Below are positions 1 to 9,023 of a stretch of DNA of 64,000 nucleotides, one piece after another. Origin of the DNA: Curvibacter cyanobacteriorum. GTDB lineage: Bacteria > Pseudomonadota > Gammaproteobacteria > Burkholderiales > Burkholderiaceae_C. Position 1 is the first letter of the stretch. Each line of letters opens with the position of its first letter. The stretch is taken from assembly GCF_028649475.1 (NCBI RefSeq), contig NZ_JAQSIP010000001.1:558001-622000 (forward strand). Reading direction: 5' to 3'. The position numbers were made by a program, and so were the translations under genes. The notes under the pieces are model-generated. The model did not search any database, was not told where the DNA came from, and saw only the letters and a list, made by a program, of their open reading frames with translations.

Positions 1-1
1 C

Positions 2-955
2 ATGAAGCGCCACGGCATCCCGACCGCCGAGTACGAGAGCTTCACCGATGCCGCGTTGGCCCACGCCTATGTGGACGCCAAGGGCGCGCCCATCGTGGTC
101 AAGGCCGACGGCCTGGCCGCCGGCAAGGGCGTGGTGGTGGCCATGACGGCCGCCGAAGCCCATGAGGCGATTGACTTCATGCTGCTCGACAACAAGCTGG
201 GGGTGGTGCACAACGATGGCGGCGCACGCGTCGTGATCGAAGAATTCCTGCAAGGCGAAGAAGCCAGCTTCATCGTGCTGTGTGACGGCAAGAACGTCAC
301 CGCCCTGGCCACCAGCCAGGACCACAAGCGCCTGCTTGATGGCGACGAAGGCCCCAACACCGGCGGCATGGGCGCGTATTCGCCGGCGCCCGTGGTGACC
401 GCCGACGTGCACGCCCGCGCCATGCGCGAGATCATCCTGCCCACCATCCGTGGCATGGAAAAGGACGGCATCCCCTACACCGGCTTCCTGTACGCCGGCC
501 TGATGATCGACGCCCAGGGCCGCCCCAAGACGCTTGAGTTCAACTGCCGCATGGGCGATCCCGAGACCCAGCCCATCATGATGCGCTTGAAGAGCGACCT
601 GTCGGATGTGCTGTCGGCCGCGGTCGACGTCAAGCTTGACCAGGTCGAGCTGCAGTGGGACCGCCGCACCGCGCTTGGCGTGGTGATGGCCGCCCACGGC
701 TACCCCATGACCCCGCGCAAGGGCGACGTCATCACCGGCCTGCCCGCGGAGGCCGACGACGCGATGGTGTTCCATGCGGGCACCGAGCTGAAGGACGGCG
801 AAGTCCGTGTCACCGGCGGCCGCGTGCTGTGCGTGACGGCCTTGGCCGACAGCGTCAAGCTGGCCCAGCAGCGCGTCTATGAAGTCGCTGCGGGCATCCA
901 TTTCGACGGTGCTCAGTACCGCCGTGACATCGGCTACCGGGCCCTCAAGAGCTGA
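2..955 (+). CDS. purD: Phosphoribosylamine-glycine ligase, 3' part (5' end outside window)
   Basis: GAR synthetase, which ligates glycine to 5-phosphoribosylamine with ATP in purine synthesis (cytosol). The frame is open from the window edge, and the first Met is internal: about 318 codons are present against roughly 425 in the family, so about 100 N-terminal residues are missing. The visible part is the ATP-grasp and C-terminal domains. It includes the ATP-binding [15 protein letters not shown] near the start, the [12 protein letters not shown] loop, and the metal-binding [11 protein letters not shown]. The stop (953-955) overlaps the hemF ATG by one base, so the two are translationally coupled. 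No sign of decay. Confidence 0.97.
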   Translation: MKRHGIPTAEYESFTDAALAHAYVDAKGAPIVVKADGLAAGKGVVVAMTAAEAHEAIDFMLLDNKLGVVHNDGGARVVIEEFLQGEEASFIVLCDGKNVTALATSQDHKRLLDGDEGPNTGGMGAYSPAPVVTADVHARAMREIILPTIRGMEKDGIPYTGFLYAGLMIDAQGRPKTLEFNCRMGDPETQPIMMRLKSDLSDVLSAAVDVKLDQVELQWDRRTALGVVMAAHGYPMTPRKGDVITGLPAEADDAMVFHAGTELKDGEVRVTGGRVLCVTALADSVKLAQQRVYEVAAGIHFDGAQYRRDIGYRALKS

Positions 956-1890
956 TGAGCACCGCGACCTCTGTGGAAGCCGTCAGCGCCTGGTTTCAGG
1001 GGCTGCAGGCTCGCATCACCGACGCGGTGGAGGCGCAGGAGCGCGCAGGCGGGGGCACGGCCACCTTCCTGGCCGACGCCTGGCACAAGCCCGAGGGCGA
1101 AAAACTGCAGGGCCAGGGGCTGACCAAGATCCTCGAAGGCGGCACCGTGTTCGAGCGCGCGGGCTGTGGTTTTTCGCATGTGCGGGGCCCCCAGCTGCCG
1201 CCATCGGCCACCCAGCACCGGCCTGAACTGGCCGGCGCCCCGTTTGAAGCCATGGGCGTGTCGCTGGTGTTCCACCCGCGCAACCCCTATGTGCCCACGG
1301 TGCACATGAACGTGCGCATGATCGCCGCCACACCTGCTGGCCAGGCCCCGGTGTGCTGGTTTGGCGGTGGCATGGACCTGACGCCGTACTATGGTTACGA
1401 CGAGGACGCACGCCATTTCCACGGCGTGTGCCGCGACGCCCTGGCGCCGTTTGGCGACGACAAATACCCGCGCTTCAAGGCCTGGTGTGACGAGTACTTC
1501 TTCCTGAAGCACCGGCAAGAGGCCCGCGGTGTGGGCGGCGTGTTCTTTGACGACTTCTCGGCGCTCGGCTTCGAAGGCAGTCTGGCCATGACGCAGGCGG
1601 TGGGCGATGCCTTTTTGCAGGCCTACCTGCCGATCGTCGAACGCCGCCGCGACCAGCCCTACGGCGAGCGCGAGCGCGAGTTCCAGCTTTACCGGCGGGG
1701 CCGCTACGTCGAGTTCAACCTGGTCTGGGACCGCGGGACGCACTTTGGCCTGCAGTCGGGCGGTCGCACCGAATCGATCCTGCTGTCCATGCCGCCGCTG
1801 GCGAGCTGGTCCTACCAGCGCCAGAGCGAGCCGGGCTCGCACGAGGCGCAATTGACCGAGCATTTCCTGGTGCCCAGGGCGTGGGTCTGA
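955..1890 (+). CDS. hemF: Oxygen-dependent coproporphyrinogen-III oxidase
   Basis: Converts coproporphyrinogen III to protoporphyrinogen IX using O2 in haem synthesis; a soluble homodimer in the family. The 311-residue length fits HemF (about 300). Diagnostic stretches are [46 protein letters not shown], and the C-terminal [20 protein letters not shown] with SILLSMPP. The start follows from the one-base overlap with purD (TGATG). The end overlaps nadD by ten bases. Haem supply is relevant to the cytochrome and quinol oxidase genes later in the window, but that link is only inference. Confidence 0.97.
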   Translation: MSTATSVEAVSAWFQGLQARITDAVEAQERAGGGTATFLADAWHKPEGEKLQGQGLTKILEGGTVFERAGCGFSHVRGPQLPPSATQHRPELAGAPFEAMGVSLVFHPRNPYVPTVHMNVRMIAATPAGQAPVCWFGGGMDLTPYYGYDEDARHFHGVCRDALAPFGDDKYPRFKAWCDEYFFLKHRQEARGVGGVFFDDFSALGFEGSLAMTQAVGDAFLQAYLPIVERRRDQPYGEREREFQLYRRGRYVEFNLVWDRGTHFGLQSGGRTESILLSMPPLASWSYQRQSEPGSHEAQLTEHFLVPRAWV

Positions 1891-2495
1891 GCCAGCGCGT
1901 GACCCGCATCGGGGTGTTTGGCGGCGCTTTCGACCCGCCGCACCTGGCCCATGTGGCGCTGGCCCGCGAGGCGCTGGCGCAACTGGGTCTCAGCCGGCTG
2001 CACATCCTGCCCACCGGGCGACCCGCCCACCGCAGCCGCCCGGTGACGGCGGGCGAGCACCGGTTGGCCATGGCCCGGCTGGCCTTTGCCGAACTGCCCG
2101 AGGTGGTGGTGGACGCGCGCGAGTTTGCGCGCGCCGGCCCCAGCTACACCGTCGACACCCTCGACGAATTGCAGCGCGAGTACCCCGAAGCGCAGCTGGT
2201 GCTGATCATCGGTGGCGACCAGGCGGCCGCCTTCGCCCAGTGGCACCGGTATCAGGACATTTTGCACAAAGCTATAATTTCGGTAGCTGGCCGCGAAAAT
2301 TCTGCGAAGGCCGGCGGTCTATTTGAGCTCCAGCATCTCCCGGGAGGGCGATGGGAGCCGCTGCAATGGCCCCTCATGTCCGTGAGTGCAACGGACATCA
2401 GGTGGCGCGTCGCCTCAGGTTTGGACATTCACCATCTGGTTCCGGCCGGCGTTGCGCGCTATATTGAACAACATCATCTTTACAAATCCGCCTGA
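1881..2495 (+). CDS. nadD: Nicotinate-nucleotide adenylyltransferase
   Basis: Adenylates nicotinate mononucleotide to deamido-NAD in NAD synthesis. The nucleotidyltransferase signature [11 protein letters not shown] lies near residue 15, LIIGGDQA in the middle and SVSATDIR near the C-terminus. A GTG at 1881 gives 204 residues; a second in-frame GTG at 1899 would start at [11 protein letters not shown] and matches the usual N-terminus at least as well, so the true start may be 18 bases later. Between GGDQA and SATDIR the coding sequence carries an unusually AT-rich stretch with an AGCTA-N9-TAGCT inverted repeat (2270-2288), as if a small dispersed repeat had been taken into the frame. The stop overlaps the rsfS ATG by one base. 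Confidence 0.95.
   Translation: MGLSQRVTRIGVFGGAFDPPHLAHVALAREALAQLGLSRLHILPTGRPAHRSRPVTAGEHRLAMARLAFAELPEVVVDAREFARAGPSYTVDTLDELQREYPEAQLVLIIGGDQAAAFAQWHRYQDILHKAIISVAGRENSAKAGGLFELQHLPGGRWEPLQWPLMSVSATDIRWRVASGLDIHHLVPAGVARYIEQHHLYKSA
2270..2288. repeat. Small inverted repeat inside nadD, possible dispersed element
   Basis: AGCTA (2270-2274) and TAGCT (2284-2288) flank nine bases in a locally AT-rich patch (about 2258-2330) inside an otherwise GC-rich gene. The pattern GCTAT...TAGC followed by TGG/GCG resembles short intergenic repeats I associate with Comamonadaceae genomes. The frame stays open through it, encoding [10 protein letters not shown]. Identification as a member of that repeat family is inference. 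Confidence 0.4.
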
Positions 2496-3205
2496 TGACC
2501 ACCTCCACGGACTCCACCGCCAAAAAAGACATCCAGAAACTCCAGCGGGCCATCGTCGATGGCCTGGAGGACGTGAAGGCCCAAGACATTCAGGTGTTCA
2601 ACACCGAAGCCCTGTCGCCGCTGTTCGAGCGCGTGATCGTGGCCTCGGGCACGTCGAACCGCCAGACCAAGGCGCTGGCCGCCAGCGTGCGCGATGCCGT
2701 GCGTGAAGCCGGCTTCAACAAGCCGCGCACCGAAGGCGAAGAAAACGGCGAATGGATCATCGTGGACTGCGGCCAAGCCGTGGTGCATGTGATGCAACCC
2801 GCGATCCGCCAGTACTACCGCCTTGAAGAAATCTGGGGCGCGACCCCGGTGCGCCTGAAGCTCGGTGCGCCCAAGCCCGAAGTGCAAGCCAAGCCGGCGG
2901 CCAAGAAGACCGCCGCCAAGAAGGTTGCCGCGAAGAAGGCGGAACCCGCTGCCACGACCCCGGCCAAGGCCGCCGCCCAAGCGGCCAAGGCCCAGAAGGC
3001 CGAGAAGGCTGCACCGACCAAGACCACCCCGGCCAAGGCTGCCAGCAAGACCGCGGCCAAGACCGCTGCCGCCAAGACCCCGGCCGCCAAGAAGTCGGCA
3101 CCGATCAAGGTGGTGAAGGTTGGCACGCCGGTCGCCGGCCTGCCCAAGGCGGGGGCGCGCAAGACGGCCGCGGCGCCGGCCCGCAAGAAGCCCGCCAAGG
3201 GCTGA
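2495..3205 (+). CDS. rsfS: Ribosomal silencing factor RsfS with long Ala/Lys/Pro tail
   Basis: RsfS (formerly YbeB/DUF143) binds ribosomal protein uL14 and blocks subunit joining when nutrients are scarce. Residues 1 to about 125 are the conserved domain, with [27 protein letters not shown] and [14 protein letters not shown]. Residues from about 126 to 236 are a low-complexity tail built of AAKK, PAK and KTAAK units, like histone H1 or AlgP-type tails. A standard RsfS is about 105-130 residues, so the tail nearly doubles the protein. The start is fixed by the TGATG overlap with nadD. The nadD-rsfS-rlmH order is conserved across bacteria. Confidence 0.95.
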   Translation: MTTSTDSTAKKDIQKLQRAIVDGLEDVKAQDIQVFNTEALSPLFERVIVASGTSNRQTKALAASVRDAVREAGFNKPRTEGEENGEWIIVDCGQAVVHVMQPAIRQYYRLEEIWGATPVRLKLGAPKPEVQAKPAAKKTAAKKVAAKKAEPAATTPAKAAAQAAKAQKAEKAAPTKTTPAKAASKTAAKTAAAKTPAAKKSAPIKVVKVGTPVAGLPKAGARKTAAAPARKKPAKG

Positions 3206-3216
3206 TCCCGCGCACC

Positions 3217-3684
3217 ATGAAGTTGCTGATCGTGGCGGTCGGGCAGCGCGTGCCCGACTGGGCCCAGACGGCCTGGGACGACTACGCCAAGCGCTTTCCC
3301 TTTGAGTTGAAGGTGGAACTCAAGGCGGTCAAGACCGAGCCGCGCGGCTCCAAGACGCTCGAGACCCTGTACGCCGCCGAGCGCGAGCGCATCGAGGCGG
3401 CCATCCCGCGTGGCACCCGCATCGTGGCGCTGGACGAGCGCGGCACCTCGCTGACCACGCTGGCCCTGGCCAGCAAGCTCAAGCACTGGCAGCTGGAGGG
3501 CGATGACGTGGCCCTGGTGATCGGCGGTCCTGACGGGCTGGACCCGGCGTTCCGGCAGGCCGCGCACGAGCGCATCCGCCTGTCTGACCTGACCCTCCCG
3601 CACGCCATGGTGCGCGTGCTGCTGATCGAGCAGCTGTACCGCGCCTGGTCGGTCAACGCCGGCCACCCCTACCACCGCGAGTGA
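3217..3684 (+). CDS. rlmH: 23S rRNA pseudouridine-1915 N3-methyltransferase
   Basis: SPOUT-class methyltransferase that modifies helix 69 of 23S rRNA in 70S ribosomes using SAM. The 155 residues match the family exactly. The knot motifs are LVIGGPDGL (about residues 100-108) and the C-terminal [25 protein letters not shown], ending in the typical NAGHPYHRE. Starts 11 bases after rsfS in the same operon. Confidence 0.97.
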   Translation: MKLLIVAVGQRVPDWAQTAWDDYAKRFPFELKVELKAVKTEPRGSKTLETLYAAERERIEAAIPRGTRIVALDERGTSLTTLALASKLKHWQLEGDDVALVIGGPDGLDPAFRQAAHERIRLSDLTLPHAMVRVLLIEQLYRAWSVNAGHPYHRE

Positions 3685-3759
3685 AGCCCGCCTTTGGCCC
3701 GCCCCCCTGGGGCTTGGGGTCGCAGGCGAGGCCTGTCTGTATTTTGGCTGGAGGCCCCG

Positions 3760-4380
3760 ATGGCAAAGTCTGATTTCATTTACCTGGCTTCGCAAAGCCC
3801 GCGCCGGCGCCAGCTGCTGGAGCAACTGGGCGTGCGCCACGAACTGCTGCTGCCCAATGTGGACGGCGACCTGGAGGAGGATGCCGAAGGCCTGGAGGCG
3901 GTGCGCCCCGGCGAGGCCCCGGCCCGCTACGTGGCGCGCGTCACCGGCCTGAAGCTTGACGCCGCGCTGGCCCGCTTGAAGCGCCGCGGCCTGCCCAGTG
4001 TGCCGGTGCTGTGCTCGGACACCACGGTGGCCTTGGGCCGCCGCATCTATGGCAAACCGGACGACGAAGCCCATGCCCGCGCCATGCTGACCGAGCTGGC
4101 GGGCCGCACGCACCGCGTGCTGACCGCCGTGGCGGTGCAGCAGGGCCGGCGCCGTGTCACCGCGCTCAGCGAGTCGAGGGTGACGTTCGCCCCCATGACG
4201 CCGGCCCAGATCAAGGCCTATGTGGCCACGGGCGAGCCGATGGGCAAAGCCGGCGCCTACGGTGTGCAGGGGCGGGCCGCGGCCCACATCGCGCAGCTCA
4301 GTGGCAGCTATTCGGGCATCATGGGCCTGCCGGTGTTCGAGACCGCCGAGCTGCTGCGCTCGCTGGGCTGGAGGCTCTGA
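3760..4380 (+). CDS. maf: Maf-family nucleotide pyrophosphatase (YhdE type)
   Basis: Maf proteins hydrolyse nucleoside triphosphates to monophosphates. The YhdE subgroup prefers dTTP/UTP and has been linked to septum control and nucleotide-pool cleaning. Motifs: [12 protein letters not shown] at the N-terminus, [13 protein letters not shown], and [10 protein letters not shown] with the [11 protein letters not shown] end. I chose ATG 3760, which has GGAGG at 3750-3754; an upstream in-frame start at 3694 would add 22 residues with no family counterpart. Placement directly before rng mirrors the enterobacterial yhdE-rng order and supports the subgroup call. 206 residues. Confidence 0.93.
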   Translation: MAKSDFIYLASQSPRRRQLLEQLGVRHELLLPNVDGDLEEDAEGLEAVRPGEAPARYVARVTGLKLDAALARLKRRGLPSVPVLCSDTTVALGRRIYGKPDDEAHARAMLTELAGRTHRVLTAVAVQQGRRRVTALSESRVTFAPMTPAQIKAYVATGEPMGKAGAYGVQGRAAAHIAQLSGSYSGIMGLPVFETAELLRSLGWRL

Positions 4381-4477
4381 GTGCCGGCGCTCAATGCGCC
4401 CCTTTGCTGGCGCTGAACGCCCCCTTTGAGAGCGTTGAGCGCGCTCCTTTTCGCGCCCCCATTTTGGAGACTGCCCC

Positions 4478-5962
4478 ATGCAACAAGACATCCTGATCAA
4501 TTGGTCCCCCCAGGAAACCCGGGTCGCCGTGATCGAGAACGGCGCTGTGCAGGAGATGCACATCGAACGCCCGTTGGAGCGCGGCCTGGTGGGCAATGTG
4601 TACCTGGGCAAGGTGACCCGGGTGCTGCCGGGCATGCAGTCGGCTTTCATCGACATTGGCCTGGACCGCGCGGCCTTTTTGCATGTGGCCGACGTCTGGC
4701 AAAAGCACGTCGACGGCGAAGCGCCGCCGTCACGCCAAAGCCAGCCGCTGGTGCCGATCGAGCGCCAGGTGTTCGAAGGTCAGGCGCTGATGGTGCAGGT
4801 CATCAAGGACCCCATCGGCACCAAGGGGGCGCGCCTGTCGACCCAGATCAGCATCGCGGGCCGCCTGCTGGTGTTTTTGCCGCAAGACGAACACGTCGGC
4901 GTGTCCCAGAAGATCCCGACCGGCGAGCGTGAGGCCTTGCGGGCCCGCTTGCAGGCGCTGGTGGGCGACAAGGCCACGGGCGGCGGCGGGGGCTTCATCC
5001 TGCGCACCAACGGCGAAGACGCGAGCGACGCCGAGCTGGCCGATGACATCGCCTACCTGCGCAAGGCCTGGGCCCGCACCAAGGACGCCTCGCTGCGCCT
5101 GCCGCCGGCCTCGCTGCTGCACGAGGACCTGAACCTGCTGCAGCGCGTGCTGCGCGACCTGGTCGGTGAGCAGACGCAGACCATCCGCATCGACTCGAAA
5201 GAGCAGTCCGACAAGCTGCGCGCCTTTGGCCAGGAATTCATGCCTTCGGCGGTGGCCAAGCTACAGCATTACAAGGGCGAGCGGCCGATTTTTGACCTGT
5301 ACGGGGTCGAAGAAGAAATCGCCCGCGCCTTGGGGCGGCGGGTGGACCTGAAATCGGGCGGTTACCTGATCGTGGACCAGACCGAGGCCCTGACCACGGT
5401 CGACGTCAACACCGGCGGCTATGTGGGGGCGCGCAATTTTGACGACACCATCTTCAAGACCAACCTGGAGGCCGCGCAGGCGATTGCGCGCCAGCTGCGC
5501 TTGCGCAACCTTGGCGGCATCATCATCGTGGACTTCATTGACATGGCGCGCGAGGACCACCGGGAGGCGGTGCTGGCGGAGTTCCGCAAGCAGCTCGGCC
5601 GCGACCGCGTCAAGACCATGATTGGCGGCTTCTCCCAGCTGGGCCTGGTCGAGATGACCCGCAAGCGCACCCGCGAGTCGCTGGCTCACATGCTGTGCGA
5701 GCCCTGTTCGCTGTGCCACGGCTCGGGCCAGGTCAAAACCCCGCGCAGCGTGAGCTATGACATCCTGCGCGAGATCCTGCGCGAAGCGCGCCAGTTCAAC
5801 CCGCGAGAGTTCCGCATCGTCGCCTCGCCCAATGTGGTGGAGCTGTTCCTCGACGAGGAAAGCCAGCACCTGGCGGGCTTGTCGGACTTCATTGGCAAGC
5901 CGATTTCGCTGCAAGCCGAAAGCGCCATGGGGCAGGACCAGTACGACATTGTGTTGTTGTGA
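4478..5962 (+). CDS. rng: Ribonuclease G
   Basis: Endoribonuclease that matures the 5' end of 16S rRNA and degrades some mRNAs. The N-terminal S1 domain (GNVYLGKVTRVLPGMQSAF and FLHVADV) is followed by an RNase H-like/DNase I-like catalytic core containing TVDVNTGGYVG. The zinc-link motif is seen as Cys407, Cys410 and Cys413 (CEPCSLCHGSG). The 494 residues fit RNase G (about 490) and exclude RNase E, which carries a long C-terminal scaffold. The ATG at 4478 comes 97 bases after maf. Confidence 0.96.
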   Translation: MQQDILINWSPQETRVAVIENGAVQEMHIERPLERGLVGNVYLGKVTRVLPGMQSAFIDIGLDRAAFLHVADVWQKHVDGEAPPSRQSQPLVPIERQVFEGQALMVQVIKDPIGTKGARLSTQISIAGRLLVFLPQDEHVGVSQKIPTGEREALRARLQALVGDKATGGGGGFILRTNGEDASDAELADDIAYLRKAWARTKDASLRLPPASLLHEDLNLLQRVLRDLVGEQTQTIRIDSKEQSDKLRAFGQEFMPSAVAKLQHYKGERPIFDLYGVEEEIARALGRRVDLKSGGYLIVDQTEALTTVDVNTGGYVGARNFDDTIFKTNLEAAQAIARQLRLRNLGGIIIVDFIDMAREDHREAVLAEFRKQLGRDRVKTMIGGFSQLGLVEMTRKRTRESLAHMLCEPCSLCHGSGQVKTPRSVSYDILREILREARQFNPREFRIVASPNVVELFLDEESQHLAGLSDFIGKPISLQAESAMGQDQYDIVLL

Positions 5963-5975
5963 CAAGGACGTTGTG

Positions 5976-6827
5976 ATGGCTTTGAACCCGGCCCCCACGG
6001 TGGGGGCTTCTCCAACCCCGGCCGCCTGGCAGCACCAGGCGCTGGGCGCGCAACTGCTGAGCGCGGAGCTCAGTGGCGGGCGCCCACTGCTCTACCTCAG
6101 CCCTTGGGCCGCGCGCCAGCCGGCGGTGCCGGCGCGTGGCGGGGTGCCGGTGTTGTTTCCGCAGTTCGCCCAGCTCGGGCCGGGTCGCAAGCATGGCTTC
6201 GCGCGCCAGCAGGTCTGGCAGCGCGAACCCGTGCCAAGCGCCGCGGCCAAAGCCAGTGAGGAGGACGCCGACGCGCTGCGTTACACCCTCGCGGTGCAGC
6301 CGGGCCAGTGCGATGGCTGGCCCCATGCCGCCCAACTGAGCCTGGAGACCCGCCGCGTGGCCGACGGACTCGACTGGCAATTGCGCCTCCACAACTGCGG
6401 CGACAGCGCCTTCGAGTGGAGCGGTGGCCTGCACCCCTACTGGGCCGTGCAGGACGCCTGGTCGCTGGAACTGGACGGTTTGCAGGCCTGCGCGGGTGTG
6501 GACCAGCTCCAATCGCGGGCCCTGCCACCGCAGGCGGCCCCCTGGCGCTGGGACGACGCCGGCATGGAATGCCTGTTCGATGGCCTGCCGCCGCTGACCC
6601 TGCGCACCGGCGCGCACGAACTGCGCCTGTCGGGCACCGGCTTCACCCAGTGGATGGTGTGGAACCCTGGCCGCCCGTTGGCCCCGGGCTTGACCGACTT
6701 GCCACCTGGCGACGAGCGTTTTTTCATCTGCATCGAGCCGGTCTGTGCGACCCGGCCCCAGCGCCTGGCCCCGGGCGAAACCTTCACGGGCACGCTGTCG
6801 GTGCGTTGGGCAGCGCGCGGCGCCTGA
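5976..6827 (+). CDS. Aldose 1-epimerase-like / D-hexose-6-phosphate mutarotase
   Basis: Beta-sandwich mutarotase of the YeaD-like galactose mutarotase superfamily, expected to interconvert alpha and beta anomers of hexose 6-phosphates. Supporting stretches are RGGVPVLFPQF, the histidine-containing KHGFAR, GGLHPYWAV, and the late WNPGRPLAPGLTDLPPGDER followed by FICIEPV, which carries the usual catalytic Glu region. ATG 5976 has AAGGA at 5964-5968; the longer open frame upstream runs inside rng and is not coding. 283 residues. Last gene of the plus-strand run. The precise substrate cannot be read from sequence. Confidence 0.85.
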   Translation: MALNPAPTVGASPTPAAWQHQALGAQLLSAELSGGRPLLYLSPWAARQPAVPARGGVPVLFPQFAQLGPGRKHGFARQQVWQREPVPSAAAKASEEDADALRYTLAVQPGQCDGWPHAAQLSLETRRVADGLDWQLRLHNCGDSAFEWSGGLHPYWAVQDAWSLELDGLQACAGVDQLQSRALPPQAAPWRWDDAGMECLFDGLPPLTLRTGAHELRLSGTGFTQWMVWNPGRPLAPGLTDLPPGDERFFICIEPVCATRPQRLAPGETFTGTLSVRWAARGA

Positions 6828-6962
6828 GCCCAATCCGCTGCGCGGCGGGCCTGGCGCAGGGCTTCGGCCACTGATCAGGGTTGCGACGGGCTTGAATGGC
6901 GGGAGTCGATCCCCGGCGCGCGAGGTCGGGCGCTGTCCCGGCGGCCTCGGTCGGTGGCTGGG

Positions 6963-8780
6963 TCAGGGGGCGGGTGTGGGCGAGGCGGCCGATGAGCCGC
7001 CGCTGCCGCCGCCGTGCCCGCTTTGGGCCTGCAGCCGCGCGTAAAGCCCCTGCATCGCCAGCAGTTCAGCGTGCGTGCCCTGCTCGGCGATGCGGCCCTC
7101 GGCCATGACCACCACGCGGTCGGCGTGCTCGATGGTGGACAGGCGGTGGGCAATCACCACCGTGGTCCGGCCAGCCATCAGGCGGTTCAGGGCCTCTTGC
7201 ACCAGGCGCTCGGACTCGGTGTCCAGCGCCGAGGTGGCTTCGTCCAGGATCAGGATCGGGGCGTCCTTGTAGAGCGCCCGCGCAATCGCCAGCCGCTGCC
7301 GTTGGCCGCCCGACAATTGGTTGGCGTTGTGGCCCACAGGGGTGTGGATGCCGGCGCTCTGGCGCGCCAGGTAGTCGCCCAGGTTGGCGGCCTGCAGGCA
7401 GGCCAGCACCCGGGCTTCATCGACCGCTTGGCCCATGGCCACGTTCTCGGCGATGCTGTCGTTGAACATCACCACATCCTGGCTGACCAGCGCAAACTGG
7501 TGGCGCAGCGAGCTCAGCTGCCAGTCGGCCAGCGGCACGCCGTCGAGCAGCACCTGGCCCGATTTCGGCTGCACAAAGCGCGGCAACAGGTTGGCCAGGG
7601 TGGTCTTGCCCGAGCCCGACGGGCCGACCAGCGCCACCACCTCGCCGGGGCGGATGTCCAGGCTCAGCTGGTCGATGGCGGGCGGGGTGTCCGGGTGGTA
7701 CTGCACTGTGACATCGCGCAGCGCCAAGGTGCCTTCCACCCGATCGCTGCGGTGCTGGCCTTCGGTTTCCACCTGCACCTGATCGAGCAGCGACAAGCCG
7801 CGCTCCAGCGCGGCCAGCCCGCGTGTCAGCGGGTTGGCCAGGTCGGCCAGGCGCCGGATGGGGGCGATCAGCATCAACATGGCGGTGATGAAGGCCACAA
7901 AGCCCCCCACCGTGATGGCGGCTTGTTCGTGGTTGGCGCCGACTTGCCGGCCTTGCCAGAGCGCCACGCAGATCACGGTGCTCAGGGCCCCGGCGGACAG
8001 CAACTGGGTCAGCGGCGTCATGGCGGACGACGCAATCGTGCCTTTGATCGCCAGGCCGCGCAGGCTTTGGCTCAGGCGTTCAAAGCGCCCGGCCTGGGCG
8101 GCCTGGGCGCCATGCAGGCGCACCATGCGGTGGGCCAACACGTTTTCCTCGACCACGTAAGCCAGTTCGTCGGTGGCGGCCTGGCTGGCCTTGGTGAGGG
8201 TGTAGAGCCGACGCGACAGGGTCTTCATGACCCAGGCCACACCGGGCACCACCACGCCGACGATCAGGGTCAGCTGCCAGTTCAGGTACAGCAGGTAGCC
8301 CAGCAGGGCCAGCAGCGTGAAGCCGTCGCGCGAAAACCCCAGCGCCGACTGCACCAGCAACTGGGCCCCGGTCTGCACTTCGTACACCACGGTGTTGGAC
8401 AGCGCGCTGGCGCTTTGTTCGCGGAACAGGCGCAGGTCGGCACTCAGCAGGCGTTGGAACAGGTCCTTGCGCAGGCGCATCATGCCGTCGTTGGCGATGC
8501 GGGCCAGCGCGTACTGGGCCACAAACTGTGCCAGGCCGCGCACCGCGAACAAGCCCAGCAGGGCCAGCGGCACAAACCACAGCGGCAAGGTACCCTTGGT
8601 GAAGCCCTGGTCCAGCAGCGGCTGCATGAGGGCCGGAATCAAAGGCTCGGTGCCAGCCCCCACCAGCGTGGCCAGAACCGCCATGCCCCAGGCCAGGCCG
8701 TGACGCCCGAAATAAGCGTTGAGGCGGGCCAGTCGCTGGCGCAAGGGCAGGGTGGGTTGAGGGGCGTCGGGGGTGAGCAT
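6963..8780 (-). CDS. msbA: Lipid A export ABC transporter, MsbA type
   Basis: Fused transmembrane/ATPase half-transporter that flips core lipid A across the inner membrane as a homodimer. Residues 1 to about 330 hold six predicted membrane helices. The ATPase domain has Walker A GPSGSGKTT at 386-394, signature LSGGQRQR at 489-496 and Walker B ILILDEATSALD at 509-520. The ATG at 8780 gives 605 residues, near the family length of about 580-600; there is no good Shine-Dalgarno before it, so the start is only moderately certain. The last about 15 residues are Gly/Ser/Ala/Pro-rich. It faces tolB across a 243-bp divergent region. Another lipid-exporting ABC protein is the main alternative. Confidence 0.88.
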   Translation of the reverse strand: MLTPDAPQPTLPLRQRLARLNAYFGRHGLAWGMAVLATLVGAGTEPLIPALMQPLLDQGFTKGTLPLWFVPLALLGLFAVRGLAQFVAQYALARIANDGMMRLRKDLFQRLLSADLRLFREQSASALSNTVVYEVQTGAQLLVQSALGFSRDGFTLLALLGYLLYLNWQLTLIVGVVVPGVAWVMKTLSRRLYTLTKASQAATDELAYVVEENVLAHRMVRLHGAQAAQAGRFERLSQSLRGLAIKGTIASSAMTPLTQLLSAGALSTVICVALWQGRQVGANHEQAAITVGGFVAFITAMLMLIAPIRRLADLANPLTRGLAALERGLSLLDQVQVETEGQHRSDRVEGTLALRDVTVQYHPDTPPAIDQLSLDIRPGEVVALVGPSGSGKTTLANLLPRFVQPKSGQVLLDGVPLADWQLSSLRHQFALVSQDVVMFNDSIAENVAMGQAVDEARVLACLQAANLGDYLARQSAGIHTPVGHNANQLSGGQRQRLAIARALYKDAPILILDEATSALDTESERLVQEALNRLMAGRTTVVIAHRLSTIEHADRVVVMAEGRIAEQGTHAELLAMQGLYARLQAQSGHGGGSGGSSAASPTPAP

Positions 8781-8899
8781 CGTGGGGGGGATTCTACGGG
8801 CCCCCCAGCGGGCCGGGCGGCAGGCCCATGGGGGCCCCGCGCGGACCTGGGCGCCACAGGCCGTGCCGACGGGCCCCGCCCCGGCGGTGCCTTCGGGCG

Positions 8900-8912
8900 G
8901 TGTACAGTACAC
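8900..8912. promoter_or_regulatory. Palindrome in the msbA/tolB divergent region
   Basis: GTGTACAGTACAC is a perfect inverted repeat with one central base, about 110 bp upstream of the tolB ATG and 120 bp upstream of the msbA ATG. It is the only strong palindrome I see between two divergent envelope genes, so an operator role is plausible, but no regulator is identified. A weak promoter-like pair (GTGACA at 8918-8923 and TAACAT at 8943-8948, spacing 19) lies just to its right, reading toward tolB. Confidence 0.4.
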
Positions 8913-9023
8913 ATTTTGTGACAGTGCTTTTTGGGCGGTGTGTAACATAGCTTCTTTTGTCGCGGCGACCGATCTGCAGCCGCCCCGGCCAGTTCCCGTG
9001 TTGTCACCAGACCACCACTGCGA

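Noticed and set aside
2815-4656. A 613-codon minus-strand frame opposite rsfS, rlmH and maf
   Set aside because: Shadow of three conserved genes; composition is biased and no domain is visible.
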